Below are positions 12,390-23,744 of a DNA stretch of 64,000 nt, in pieces. How positions within the stretch are numbered: the first letter of the stretch is position 1; each line of letters starts with the position of its first letter. The DNA comes from Plutella xylostella (lineage: Eukaryota > Arthropoda > Insecta > Lepidoptera > Plutellidae). The DNA is taken from assembly GCF_932276165.1 (NCBI RefSeq), contig NC_064002.1, positions 9,734,001 through 9,798,000 of the forward strand, read 5' to 3'. The notes beneath the pieces are model-generated. The model searched no databases. It had not been told where the DNA came from and saw nothing but the letters and a program-made list of their open reading frames with translations. The translations under genes and the position numbers were made by a program.

Positions 12390-14090
12390 GTTTTATCTCG
12401 AGTGCTTGTAAGTGCTACATCATTACTCTTTTGTTTGCGACTGTTCGCAACGTTTTGTGTAGGGTGACCATGCTAGCATAAGTTCTTCTAATATTATTAT
12501 GATATGTGCGGTGGCAATGTTCTGTACATGCGTGTTTAAAGAATACTGTACATAGTGTTTTTGTATCTATCATATTCTAAAATATACCACATAAACCAAT
12601 ACAAAAGAAATAGATTAAAATGTGAATAACACGTAATGATAAAGTCAGCTCTCACGGGCTCTTCTAAATTGTCTAATACCAATTGCAATTACTATTATTG
12701 TGCCCTTAGGATATAAGTACATAATAAACTCTGTTAAGGTATACGACTATACAATTATTTATCTTAATTTGTACTTAAATATGATTTTTAGTGCATTTCA
12801 GTAGTAGATTTTTAGTACTTATTTACTACTTACATTATAATATAGTTCTGACATTTTCCGCAAACAAACCACGAATTGGAAATAATGAAACTGGTAAGTA
12901 TTTTACATTATTATTTATATGCATATAAATAAAGTCATTATTATCTTATTAAAATGTTAATGGAACAAACTGTATTAACTTAAGATTTTATCGATTCCAA
13001 AGTGAGGAAAGTTTACGCGACTTTAGTAAAGATCAAGTTCAATTACATAATTATTTAATATGTTTTTTTTCATGTATTGGACTTGTAAATGAAATAATTA
13101 TTCCGTGCGATATTTCAACTATACTAGTGCTTTGATGTTGTTATGTTAAGTTAAATCAGTAAAATGATATTTATAGGTAGAATTTTAACAGTTCTCTTCC
13201 CGGTACATGTTCAGCATGATTCACTGATAAGTTCCATCATGTACATAAGTATATACATACCTACCTTACTATTTAAATAGCAAAAACAATCCCTGATGAT
13301 TTCGAACTTGCAACTTTGACAAACACTCCGTTAACTTAAAAGTTCACGTCCGTTTATCATACGAGACAAAAGCAAAGTAAATAAAATTATTTAATGACTC
13401 GAATTTATTATAATCGCCATGTTTAAACCTGCATTTAGCTCTGTTCTAAAGTCTAGATTCTAGACCTTTCCGATCCCACACCGCGCCTAGGGCATAAGAT
13501 CACAAGGACCCAACGGTCATAACTCTCAAATAGGTTATTGTAATTCTGCAACACAGCTTGATTAATAATGCAATGATCACGATTCTTAACAGAAAGTCAC
13601 ATACAGAATGGAAGATTTGTCCCGAAAAAATATTGATAGTACATTTGAAATTCTTAATTAAAAATAATTTATTTACTTTTAAGTTAAGAAATCGTTCTCT
13701 TAAAATTCTAAAACCTAATGTAAGAATGTAAAAGCTGGCTTCCTTTAATTATTAGGAGATCACTATAATTATAATGATCATTTCTATTCAATCTTTAATT
13801 AATTATGCATTAAAATACATACTTATAGAAAGGATTAACTCATCACATAGTTAATTAAACCACATTTTAGTTTAGAGAAACTAGGCGTAGTTTCTTGATC
13901 AATGCTTCTTTGAAACTGTTTAATAAAATCTTAATAATTACGACTGTTTACTAAAGTTAACTTTCTTAATATAGAAGTGCTTAAAATAAGAAATGTTTAT
14001 TACATAGTCTACATACATACATACATAGCCATCAATAGATACACGTAGAAGAAAATACACAGAGGTGTACACTGTACAATTGTACATATA
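12390..14090. other. AT-rich intergenic sequence
   Basis: No gene supported. ATGAAACTG followed by a consensus donor at 12884-12898 resembles the tiny first exon of some secreted-protein genes, but no second exon was found. Confidence 0.3.
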
Positions 14091-14094
14091 GGTA

Positions 14095-14228
14095 CAGTCA
14101 GCTGCATAAATAGCTATACACGTTTGAACCTTGTCAATCTAACAAACTGCCTATCCATTCATTGAAGCATTGACGGTTCGTCACTTTGACAAGGTACAGA
14201 GGTGTATAACAACTTATGCAGCTGACCG
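14095..14228. repeat. TA-flanked hairpin MITE (CAGTCAGCTGCATAA ends)
   Basis: Left end CAGTCAGCTGCATAAATAGCT and right end TTATGCAGCTGACCG are inverted, with TA on both sides. 134 bp, no coding. Confidence 0.75.
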
Positions 14229-14229
14229 T

Positions 14230-16290
14230 ACATAAAATTGACCTCTTCTGATTTTTATCAAGCGTTATAAAATGGCTGAATCTCGTCTTACATAGTCAGA
14301 ATATTATAGATATTGAACAAAAATTTCTTCTTTATCCTAAAAAACCGTTATACATTTTGCTTAAAACCACTTATTTTCTATATTGTGATGGTTTTGGGCT
14401 ATCACGAACTTGTTTCGACAACGATTATCGGGACAAATTGTTTTGAATTTGGCACTACCTACTGCCATATTACTTCGTTTTAACTTCGCGATAGGGGCCC
14501 AGCTTAAGCTCGATGTTTACATTCTGAAAGTACCCACATCTCTAGGTACTCTTCCTACCTGTAGATCGGTGGAACAGAAGACGATCGTGCGCATGCGCAG
14601 AGAAACGCGCGCCCTCGCAAGGCGAACCGCTTGCTCTTACTTGTACAGAGGGTAGGGCGACCATCACGCTACATAACTTGGTACATATGTTGCAAAACAT
14701 GCACACTATCTATAGGCAAATGGACATATTCGCAGATATTTGTTATTGTGTGAAAAATTGGTGATGTAATATTTTGCAAAATATTTAATTATCTGCGGAA
14801 AATGATCAGCAGTGTCAATTTATAAATTAAGCTGATCCTTTTGTTCATTTGTAACATAACCTCGAGTAAATATTTTCACTATGTCCATGATTGGTTTTCT
14901 AAAGCTCAGTAACTTTCTCCCAAACTCATGGTCACCGTAGTATTGGCGATTCTGATTGCAACGAGTTTAGTTGGTCGAGGGACATTGAAACGGGTAAGGT
15001 ATCTACTTCACGTTAAAAAGTGGCCGGATCAAATCCTGCCCTTATGTGTATCCGGCCAACCACGGCCCTAACACGGGGCGGTATATAGATTGTTAGATAA
15101 AACTTGGTATTGGATTTAATCGGAACTAAACATAGATAAAATATATACCTATGTACGTATAGAAACGTTTCATTTGAAGTTTCTTACCAATAATTTATAT
15201 TTATAAATAATAATTGTGGAAATTATTTTTAAACGTATTTTTAATCATCATCATAAAAAAATGTCTGACTCTTGAACCGCCTCAAGTCAGGAAGACCAAA
15301 CAGCATGCTACAAAAGGTAGTCACATTTTAAGCAGATCTAAAATAATCTTCAAGTTACAGATATCGGTACATGAAAATTTGATTTAATATTCAGTGTAAG
15401 CCATTTTATTTATTTATTATCAATTACAATAATTCTAGGAGCATCTCTAATGCTACACTAGCGCTACAATATAGAACAAAACAAACTAAATGATCAATTT
15501 AAGTAATACTACTGTAACTAGTTCCTAAACCAGATGACCAGATTGTCCAGTCAAGTCAGTGCCCTATTAATGAATGAAGTTATATTATTGAATCACAACA
15601 CATGAAACCTGTCTTAGCAAGAGGTAGCTCTATCTTTCTATTTGTAACATGTAACAAGGTAGTCAGTGACTGGGTGTGCACAGAGTCTGTCGCTGAGATG
15701 CACAAAACAATGTTATTCTTATATCAAATTAGGTCTTATCACTTAAAGCAATCTCTACCAGAGATCCTTTGGATGGATGGACTAAGAGATTGAGATTAGG
15801 CGCAGAGTGCAGGCTGCCGATTCCTCGTTGTTCTATTAGGTGCAGTATACGTGTTAAAAGGATAATTTTTAGTTTATAGTATGTCACTATATTTGCATAT
15901 TTTATATAAACCCAATTTTCTTAGTGAACATACAATCTAGAAAACCTTATAATAATCATCATCAGCCCGTAACTGTTCACTGCTAGACATAAGTCTCAAA
16001 CATTAATATAGAAATTAAAGAGGATAGAACAGGTTTAATAAGTGAATCCATAAAACGAGTAGCTAATCTTGATCACACTTTCGATAGAAATAGTAAGTTC
16101 AGAAATCATGTATGTTTATGGAAGTTGGTACAATAAAAACTAGATATTATCGCGCATTTCGTAAACTTCTTCACTTTTCTGGTTTACCAGCTTCGTCCAG
16201 TTATTAGGTATAAACACAATTTCCCTCAACACTTTTATCGTATCTATACTGTTTTATATTGAGGTTAACATTTTATTTTAACTAATGATA
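14230..16290. other. Intergenic sequence
   Basis: The 81-codon plus-strand frame at 14410-14655 lies in a slightly GC-richer patch but shows no domain or splice context. A LINE/SINE tail remnant lies near 15405-15480, and a 'catcatcagcccgtaactgttcactgc' LINE scrap at 15955-16010. Confidence 0.3.
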
Positions 16291-16299
16291 TTGGATAAA

Positions 16300-16362
16300 G
16301 TTGCCATGAAGATCCTGTTGGTCTGCAGCTAAAACGAAAACGCCGCAAATGGAGTTGGATTA
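16300..16362 (+). repeat. RTE-type LINE scrap
   Basis: One frame reads LKRKRRKWSWINHT, like the 'RRRKWxWIGHT' stretch near the C-terminus of RTE/BovB-type retrotransposon proteins. Very short. Confidence 0.35.
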
Positions 16363-16394
16363 ATCATACATATATTATAAATATATAATATATA

Positions 16395-16640
16395 AACACT
16401 CACATCTTGTACCAATGTACTCCTTTGCGGGGTAGGCAGAAGTGCATTGCTGCACCCACTTTTCGTCAGTGTTATGTTAGTCTCAATCAATGTAATAGGG
16501 GACGGGCCTATTCCATTTTATGGGCACATCCAAGACCTCAGAACAAATATCTGTGTTTAAACAAATATCTGCCCCAGCCGGGAATCGAACCTGGGACCTC
16601 AGTAGTCATGGTCACTAACCACTACGCCATTCGGTAGTCA
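16395..16640 (-). mobile_element. tRNA-derived SINE
   Basis: On the minus strand a tRNA-like head (GTAGTGGTTAGTGACC, then GGTCCCAGGTTCGATTCCCG) is followed by 'ctggggcagatatttgtt', as in the 42.44-kb copy, and then by an unrelated-looking body. Confidence 0.65.
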
Positions 16641-17140
16641 TAGGGGAGATTAGTCCAAAACCGGGTATGTGGGTAAAACCGGGACATGTCATTATAGCCA
16701 CTTAGCGAGTGTCAAATTTTCGCGCGCTTTGCTCACTGCAGTCGGCTATCTTGATGACACTGGCAACAAAAGTTGAAGGACACCCGTGTGCGCTCGTAAA
16801 AAATAATTGCAAATCAAGTTTTTAGGGTGTGTTGATCTAATAATTCATGGAATTCATTCATTTACTAAGCGTCGGAACATCCAGGTATGTGGTATTGTTT
16901 TAATCTTGGTTAAGCATGTTTTCATACTTAACATGCATGTTTCAAACACTGCATAGATTTTTATTGCATTTCGTTTTGTTTGAGGTTAGTTTTTTTATTT
17001 TTTTTCTTGCCAGGGTGCTTGGGGCAAAACTGTACGGGGTAATACCGGGTGGTACCCGGTTTTGTACAAGAATCAGTGAATACGTGTTTAAATTATATTT
17101 TTATAATTTTGTTTGAAATATTGTTACAGTTTGAATGAAA

Positions 17141-17305
17141 ATGCCGCGAAATTATAAACCATGTACAAACTGGCAGTCATGGACTGAAGAAGCCATGAAA
17201 AAGGCCATTTCGGAAGTAATAGTACGAAGAAGTGGATACCATCTGGCTGAAGAGACAATAACTGTCAGATCCATGCAAATTAAGTCAGATATGACAAGCC
17301 AGTGA
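17141..17305 (+). pseudogene. pogo-like transposase N-terminal fragment
   Basis: Encodes 54 residues starting MPRNYKPCTNWQSWTEEAMKK, the typical start of pogo/Tigger-type DDE transposases with a psq-like helix-turn-helix (MPRNYK, W-S/T-x-E-x-M-x-x-A-I). A stop follows in sequence that no longer resembles the family. Upstream, 16645-17070 has repeated 'accgggt' motifs in both directions that may be sub-terminal. The DDE part is absent, so this is a relic. Confidence 0.6.
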
Positions 17306-17309
17306 CGCG

Positions 17310-18040
17310 GCTTAAAGTTTGTTAATTTTTAATGTTTGGTGGTGGTAACCCCACAGAACAGACTTGGCGCCGCTCTATCAATACACAGATGCGGGTAGTT
17401 GGAATGTCGTGGTCCAATGCAAATCTCGCTGCTGACGACAGACTGTGATGGAGAGAAGAAAAACACTGCCAGATAATAGATGCAGTTGCAAGCTGTTTCA
17501 GACGCATAGGACTTTTGTTTCTTTGTAGGTATTTATTAAAAATAAAAAACACAGTACAATTAATAATGACCCACGAAACCAGTTTACTGGTTTGTCTGTG
17601 GATTCAGACTTCACTCTTGATAAACTAATTCATATTCTATTAGAAACTAGCGTTTAACAACAAATTTAACTTGATACTTGTTTAAGGGCCCGTACAGGGT
17701 GACGTACCGCGCCAAATTTGGGTTTTCAATGCTCTTCACACAGCACACGCACACAGTTTGCACAGTGGGCCGATAAACTTTTACTCGCCAACATTATTGA
17801 CAATTATGTTCAAGTACATTTTGGGTGATTTCAGGGTAAGTATAATTTTTTACTTACACTGGTAGGCACCAGGAAAGAGTAGAAATTAATAGGGGTGCCA
17901 CTTTACTCCATACTCGGAACCCGATTAGCTTTCTCAAACAAATGTGGTATTTACTTGTAGAAAGGTAACAACAAGTATTAAAGTGTAGATAATAAGTTTC
18001 GGAAATCCTCCAGCCAAGTGAACCCCGACCACAAAGCAAT
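17310..18040. other. Intergenic sequence, nothing recognised
   Basis: No domain or repeat that I can assign. Confidence 0.3.
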
Positions 18041-18047
18041 GTAAATA

Positions 18048-18278
18048 CAGAGTGTCGCAAAAGGGGTATACTAAGCCGAAAGGGGATGACTCAAGGGGTC
18101 ATTCTGAACAACTTTTGTTCTACGAGTTTTGTAAATTCGCGATAAAAAATATTCGTTTTCCATGGTAAAAAGTCACGTGTCCAACAAAATTTCTATGAAA
18201 AAGGTATTTTTTTTTTTGTTAATTTCCAAAACTCGTAGAACAAAAGTTCAGAATGACCCCCTGTCTTACTCCTTTTTA
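18048..18278 (+). repeat. MITE family A, copy 2
   Basis: Begins TA then CAGAGTGTCGCAAAAGGGG and 'tatactaagccgaaa'. The middle has 'aaaagtcacgtg', and the right half mirrors the 'agaatgaccccct' block. The right end is replaced at about 18278 by another repeat (ACCCGACTGCCG type). Confidence 0.65.
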
Positions 18279-18279
18279 C

Positions 18280-18640
18280 CCGACTGCCGAAGGAGGAGGG
18301 AAATGTTTTTTTATTGTAATTATGTATGTATGTTTGTCTGTTTCTTTGATCCCTCCTGTAGCCTAAACGGCTTGATAGATTTTGATGTATCCTACGATAC
18401 TATCCATTAACATTGGGACTTGTTTTCATCTTTTTAGCGTGCAGTCGGGTTTTTTGTTTGTTTATAATTTGTTTAGTATATACCGCTTTTTCAATACCTG
18501 TAAGTACATTTTTTGGTAGCAGCATAATAATTTTCCTTATTTTTAGGGTTTCGCACCTCAAAAGGAAAAAGCAACCGTTATAGGATCTCTTTGTAGTCCG
18601 TCTGTCTGACTGACTGTCTGTCATGTTGGTTTTTTGGGAT
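18280..18640. repeat. Two lepidopteran repeat scraps (ACCCGACTGCCG and GGTTTCGCACCTCAAAAGG types)
   Basis: 18283-18440 and 18540-18625 carry stretches with TGTC/TGTT repeats and 'cctaaacggcttgatagatttt', a pattern met again near 36.7 and 57.2 kb. No coding. Confidence 0.4.
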
Positions 18641-19125
18641 CATTTAGGACAAAATAGTGAAACAGAGTTTAACGCTTTGTAGAAAGATATTCGTTTAATC
18701 AGCGTTTAATTTTCTTATAAGTAATAAATTTATATTATTTTACAAGGAAAGAGAGTGGGTCAGCGTCTGTAGCTGCTTATATAGGCTTAGGGTGGCGAGG
18801 TTCAAGCAAGTCATTTTTGCCAAATAATTTACAAATACCAACATATCACCGCCCTTTTTTCAGAAACGGGTAAAGATATCAAGCTAATATTTCGCATAGA
18901 TATGGAGTACCCCAAAAAAGTAAATTGTGGTACTCCCTGTCCCATACAAGTAAATTAGGGCTGATATTTTATCCGGTTATTTTGATGGTGTAGGTAGGGT
19001 ATCGTTGAATAGGTCTTTTAATATAATAGGTATAAAAAAGGTTAAAATATAATTATTTAGCTTTTACCCTTAAATGTGGGGATTACACCATAGATAAAAC
19101 CTAATTTAAAAAAAATATTTCAATT

Positions 19126-19637
19126 GATGGCGTGATTTTATGCTGGGTAACTCAGAATAAGAAGTGATGATATCTCAGAATAATAATGGTTAATGGTGCT
19201 ATTCCGCTGAGCACCGTACCCGGTGGGACAGTAGTGAAATCATGGTCATGGAAATGCACCAGGGTAGACCCTGCTCCTAGAACAAGGTATGAGTTTGTGA
19301 TGTGTGTGCGTGAAAAGCGAGGATGGAAACTTTTAATGTTTTCTTGATTCAATAGCTCAGCTCGCCGATCAATCAAGCGCTGTCCACAGCTCATGCTGCG
19401 CTGGTGCCGTTTCGACACTCCGGACAGCAAGCCGGTGCAAGCAAGCAAGTTGTGTTATTGTTTTGTATTTTGTCTGTATTTTTGTTTTTGTCTCATGTTA
19501 AATTTTTTTGTCCTTGTTGTTTTTATATAAGTACCTATGTATTTCTTTTCTTTAAATGTGTATTTTTCTTTTTGTTGTTGTTGCTGTCTATGTGTCGAAT
19601 AAATGTATCTTTATCTTTATCTTCAAATCACGCCATC
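19126..19637. repeat. Segment bounded by 13-bp inverted repeat
   Basis: GATGGCGTGATTT at 19126-19138 and its complement at 19625-19637 bound a 0.5-kb stretch that also contains a LINE/SINE-type tail ('tgtcgaataaatgtatcttt'). It may be a DNA element; no target duplication seen. Confidence 0.3.
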
Positions 19638-19780
19638 TATCGTTGGTTTTTTTAGTGAAGTCTATAGAAGAAATTCCGTCATTGACAATTTTACGTTACG
19701 AATTTATTTTTATTTATTTCATTTTTATTTTTACATTTTTTGTGGAGAACCAACAGCATTTTGTTAATAAATAATTATTA

Positions 19781-20739
19781 CAGTGAAACTATAAAGTCCT
19801 GAAATTAATGTTTGAGGAACTAAAATTTTCAGGAGCCTGGCACCATTAGAAAAGAAACATAAAAGTCATAACAATTGTTTATGTCAGTAGGCGGTTGGCT
19901 GTTTTTTTGAATTTTCTTATTAATTATAAGGATAATCTAGATAAAAGCAACAATTTACGCTTGGTTGCAATTAGGAAGATGAAGAAAAATATTCGTAGTC
20001 AAGCTAGTGAAGTTATTTATCGAGTTTTAATACAATGTTTAGCGGAACATCAAGCTGGACACATTTTGTCGTATTTGGAGGATGTTTACGCTCGTACAGC
20101 GTCTATGACGGGTATGTAGCATCGTACAAATTGTAATAACTCATTTTTTATTAGTACCAACGCTTCATTTATCGATAAACCTAGGTTTAGAGCCCAAGTC
20201 GAACATTGTTTACATACCACTGATTGTAGGTCTCATCTGGTTTCAGTTGAGTCAAACCTTAACATTTTGATACTTGAAGATATGTTTGTTTACTTACTAA
20301 ATTCACATTGTGTGAATTTGGGGGGCATTGTGTAACTCAAAAAGATTTTTTTATTTTATTTTATAGTTATATCGGACCAGCGTGCCAAAGAGGGCAAAAT
20401 ATGGAATATTTCTAACTCCTGGAAGAAACAGAACTGGCCGTCCAAAAAGAGAAATTGATGTCTTTACTATGTGTGCCCTTCGTCAACAGATCCAGTTTTT
20501 TTATATAGTTGTAATAACGTTATCTAAATAAATATTTATTGGTTTCACTATTAGTTAACACCTTCTAGCTTGTATAAGAGCTTTTTTGTGGATGGTAAGT
20601 TGTTTTTAAATACATAAATAGGTAGGAAGTTAACAGGCAAAATTTCAAGTATCAAAGTCAGTTATGTTTCGCTATATAGGGTTGCTACATGAAAGATAGC
20701 AGTGCCCTCATTTAATTTCAGGACTTTATAGTTTCACTA
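19781..20739 (+). mobile_element. Tc1/mariner-type element, internally decayed, copy 1
   Basis: Ends CAGTGAAACTATAAAGTCCTG (left) and its complement (right) are flanked by TA on both sides, the Tc1/mariner pattern. Inside are two transposase exon remnants in the right order. A related element lies at 36.2 kb. Confidence 0.75.
19979..20113 (+). pseudogene. Transposase exon 1 (helix-turn-helix part), copy 1
   Basis: Reads KMKKNIRSQASEVIYRVLIQ then CLAEHQAGHI and ends at TG before a GTATGT donor. The peptide matches the copy at 36.4 kb through IRS-x-A, IY-x-V, CLAE, AG, DVY-x-R-x-A and TG. A remnant second exon follows the intron near 20366-20520 and holds TPGRKRTGRPKREID in another frame, so the gene is broken by frameshift. 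The pattern agrees with N-terminal parts of insect IS630/Tc1-type transposases. Confidence 0.6.
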
Positions 20740-20749
20740 TACTTATGAA

Positions 20750-22280
20750 CACATAACAACTTGATGGCATTAACAGAATGAACTTAGTAAACCCAGTAAA
20801 CCTAACTCATCCAGAGGAAACATAAAATATCTTTCTCTCTCTCTCAAAAACCTACTTAATAGCCCAAACTCAATGCTTTTAGCTATTAACATCTTTGAAA
20901 TAAAATTGAGCCACCACCGTGTTACTGCTCTCATCAGATCCAGAGACCATACCTCAACCAGCACCATGAGACTGTGTTTTTGATGAATCCTATTCCTAAC
21001 CTAATGTTCCTACGTATTGTCATCACTTAGATCCATTCGCTATATTCCTGCTCCTCATCGGACCTTTACTCGTACGAGACTGTAATGTCACGCGAGAACA
21101 TTGCCCACTATCTAATTTAATTTAATGTATTGAATATAGTGTAAGAATTATGCTTCCTCAATTTCAAATCAAATTATGTTGGTGTCATAAAAGTTGAAAA
21201 AGTGCAATGACAACCAATGTGCAGTGATTTTGCATCTGTACACGAAAAGATCGCGAGCTGTCAGTGCTGCCTAAACCGACGTGACCCTTCTTTGGAGGCC
21301 AGCGGCCGACTGAGTCAAAGTCGCTTGTGTTTATGATTTTATAACACAGAAAGCCGCCATAGATATTTGTATGAAGATTTGAGGGAAAAAAATGCCCAAG
21401 TTTGTTATTAATTTACACAAAATAGGTGTGTGTTTATTTAAAAACAAGGTATTTAGCGCCTAGTCCAAGCATTTATCTTTATAATTTGATAAGAATCATA
21501 TGAAAATTCTTGATAATTACGACACAGTTGTTACAATACGGGAGTGTGATTTACTGGTTTTCTGAAATTAATTTACAGTTATCCATAAGCATTTACTTAA
21601 ATTCGAATGATTCAGCACCTAGCTAGACTCTTCGGCTACCTGTGTGATTTTTTTCAAGGCTGTAGAGCATCATTTACTATATAATTCTATGACAATGCCA
21701 ACCCTCGATTCCCTATTGCCGACCCTTAAACAATTACCTATTTATTTATTTAATACTTTATTGCACAAATATGAGATATAAGTGTACAAAAGGTAGGATT
21801 TAATGCTAAGAGCATTTAAATAGGTACCTAATGATTACCTTGCTTGCTCTTGGCACAACTTATTTCAAGCACATGCTGAGCTGGTGCTTTCGGTCATTGT
21901 TGTCAGTGTGTCAAATAAATGTTTCTATTTCCTAAATATTCATTCAAAATACCCATGTCTGGATCGCTTTCTATGGAACTCTCATTCAACATACACTGAT
22001 GGCTCCAATTTCTTAAACTCACAACTAAACACCATTCATCCATTATGAGCGAACAAGTACCGCCACAGAATAGATAATAACAGAAAGGGCAAACATACGC
22101 CTAAACTCGTGCAAGGGTCATCTCAAACCGGTGTCACTTGACACACTGCCCTACAGTAGAACCTGCATAAGAATTTAGAGTTTAAAGTAAACAAAGTCGG
22201 ATTTGTTGAATCTGCGCTTTCTTGAGTATGCACTTATTACTTTCCATTGCGTGCGCAGGGAGGTCATACTAGCTTACATA
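20750..22280. other. Intergenic sequence with worn repeat tails
   Basis: LINE/SINE tail remnants near 21750-21830 and 21870-21935 ('tgtcaaataaatg'). No gene supported. Confidence 0.3.
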
Positions 22281-22289
22281 AAACTAAGT

Positions 22290-22410
22290 TTCACCCAAAG
22301 GTTGCCTGGAAGAGAAAGCTTTTAGCGATAAGGCCGCCTATTGTGCTTACTCCTTTTTTGTTATTTTATGTATGTTGTGTGTTTTTTCAATAAAGTTATA
22401 TTGTATTGTA
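22290..22410 (+). repeat. LINE/SINE tail family T, copy 1
   Basis: 'gttgcctggaagagaaagcttttagcgataaggccgcc' then 'caataaag' and a short repeat tail. A stem-loop here is worn on one side. Confidence 0.6.
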
Positions 22411-22461
22411 AGCAGAATCACGAATATTTTCAACTCTAATCGAAAGTATAGTTTCTAACGT

Positions 22462-22679
22462 TTAGGCGCTACTCAAGATGTCATCTTCTGAATAAATTCA
22501 ATCCAATTTCTTCATAGTTGGTTAAATCGTAATCAGGGAAAGGTTGGTCAATTATACGTCATCTCAATATTAAATTCTTGACCGATGTGTCAACAGTCAA
22601 GCAATAATCCCTGGTTATGCTCTTACCCACTATGGAGAAATTGGCACTTAGGCGCTACTCAAGATGTCATCTTCTGAAT
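22462..22679 (+). repeat. 32-bp exact direct repeat
   Basis: 22462-22493 and 22648-22679 are identical (start TTAGGCGCTAC, end TTCTGAAT), 186 bases apart. Probably a local duplication. Confidence 0.7.
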
Positions 22680-22689
22680 TAATCTCGTT

Positions 22690-23565
22690 TGATTTTAACT
22701 AGACATAGTAGACATAATATTAGCCGATTGTGTTGTCATTATCATCATTGTGTTTCGGAAGACCAACACGGAAGAAAGGATTGGTTTTAATTTAATTGAA
22801 AGTAAGTAATAAGTTCTTTCCTCTTCTTAGCGTGTCATACTAATACATAAGAAAACTAATTTCCAAAAAGCAAAAAAAATACCTTACATACTCACTCATT
22901 TACATAACACGATCATATCAGAATCACTCACCGCCTATTCTCCTACGCAGCCACAAAACCATTTAACCAAATAAAATTAATATCGACACACAAACCATAA
23001 TCGTATTTATGCTTGTAGATGCGAGTTATTCAAAAAAAGGCTAATTGACCTGGCACTTCTATCAATCTTCATCAATGGCCGAGATATTTCAGAAACTGGC
23101 AATCCGATGACTGCAGGTTAGAATAATCTCAGAGGACGCGAAAGTTTTACATAAAAAAATTCAGCTAATATATTAGAACGCTATTGAAGCAGTAACTTGT
23201 TATTAAGAAACTATAAAACGCTATAAATATAAATAAAAAAAAACTTTACTTACCATATTTACCACAAAAAATCTCTTAAGTACGATTTTAAACACCCGAC
23301 AAACAGTATTTCATATACAATGTTTTTAACATATATTAGGTAGGTGGGTATTATAATGTAGCTTATATCAATAACGTTAACAATATTCCCAAACTAGACC
23401 TCTTTCAATGACCACCTCTTCTGAAGTTATTCTGATTCCTCACCTGACCAGTGACATAACATAAGTACCTCTGTGGGCTCAACTCCAACGACAAACGAGC
23501 GATATCAGCGTGATGTGGCGATGATGAATCGCTACTATCACTGCGCACGCGCACCTCGTCAGGGG
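22690..23565. other. Intergenic sequence, nothing recognised
   Basis: AT-rich, no domain or repeat assigned. Confidence 0.3.
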
Positions 23566-23743
23566 GTCTGTCTAGAATGACAAAATACACGAAAAAATAT
23601 AGTTTTCTCCATAGTAATAAAGTCACGTGATCAACAAAATTTCAAACGAGAATTTTTACATTTTGATTTCATTTCCGGGCTTAGATATAACATGCTGCAC
23701 ACGTAGGTTTTGGCTAAGTATATACCCTTTTTGCAGCACCCTG
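23566..23743 (-). repeat. MITE family A, copy 3 (partial)
   Basis: Contains 'gtcacgtgatcaacaaaattt', 'cttagatataacatgctgcac' and the end TTGCAGCACCCTG followed by TA. The left end is unclear. Confidence 0.6.
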
Positions 23744-23744
23744 T

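Noticed and set aside
12884..12898. Tiny first exon (ATGAAACTG plus donor) of a secreted or cuticle-type gene
   Set aside because: No matching second exon, acceptor or coding bias in the following kilobases.
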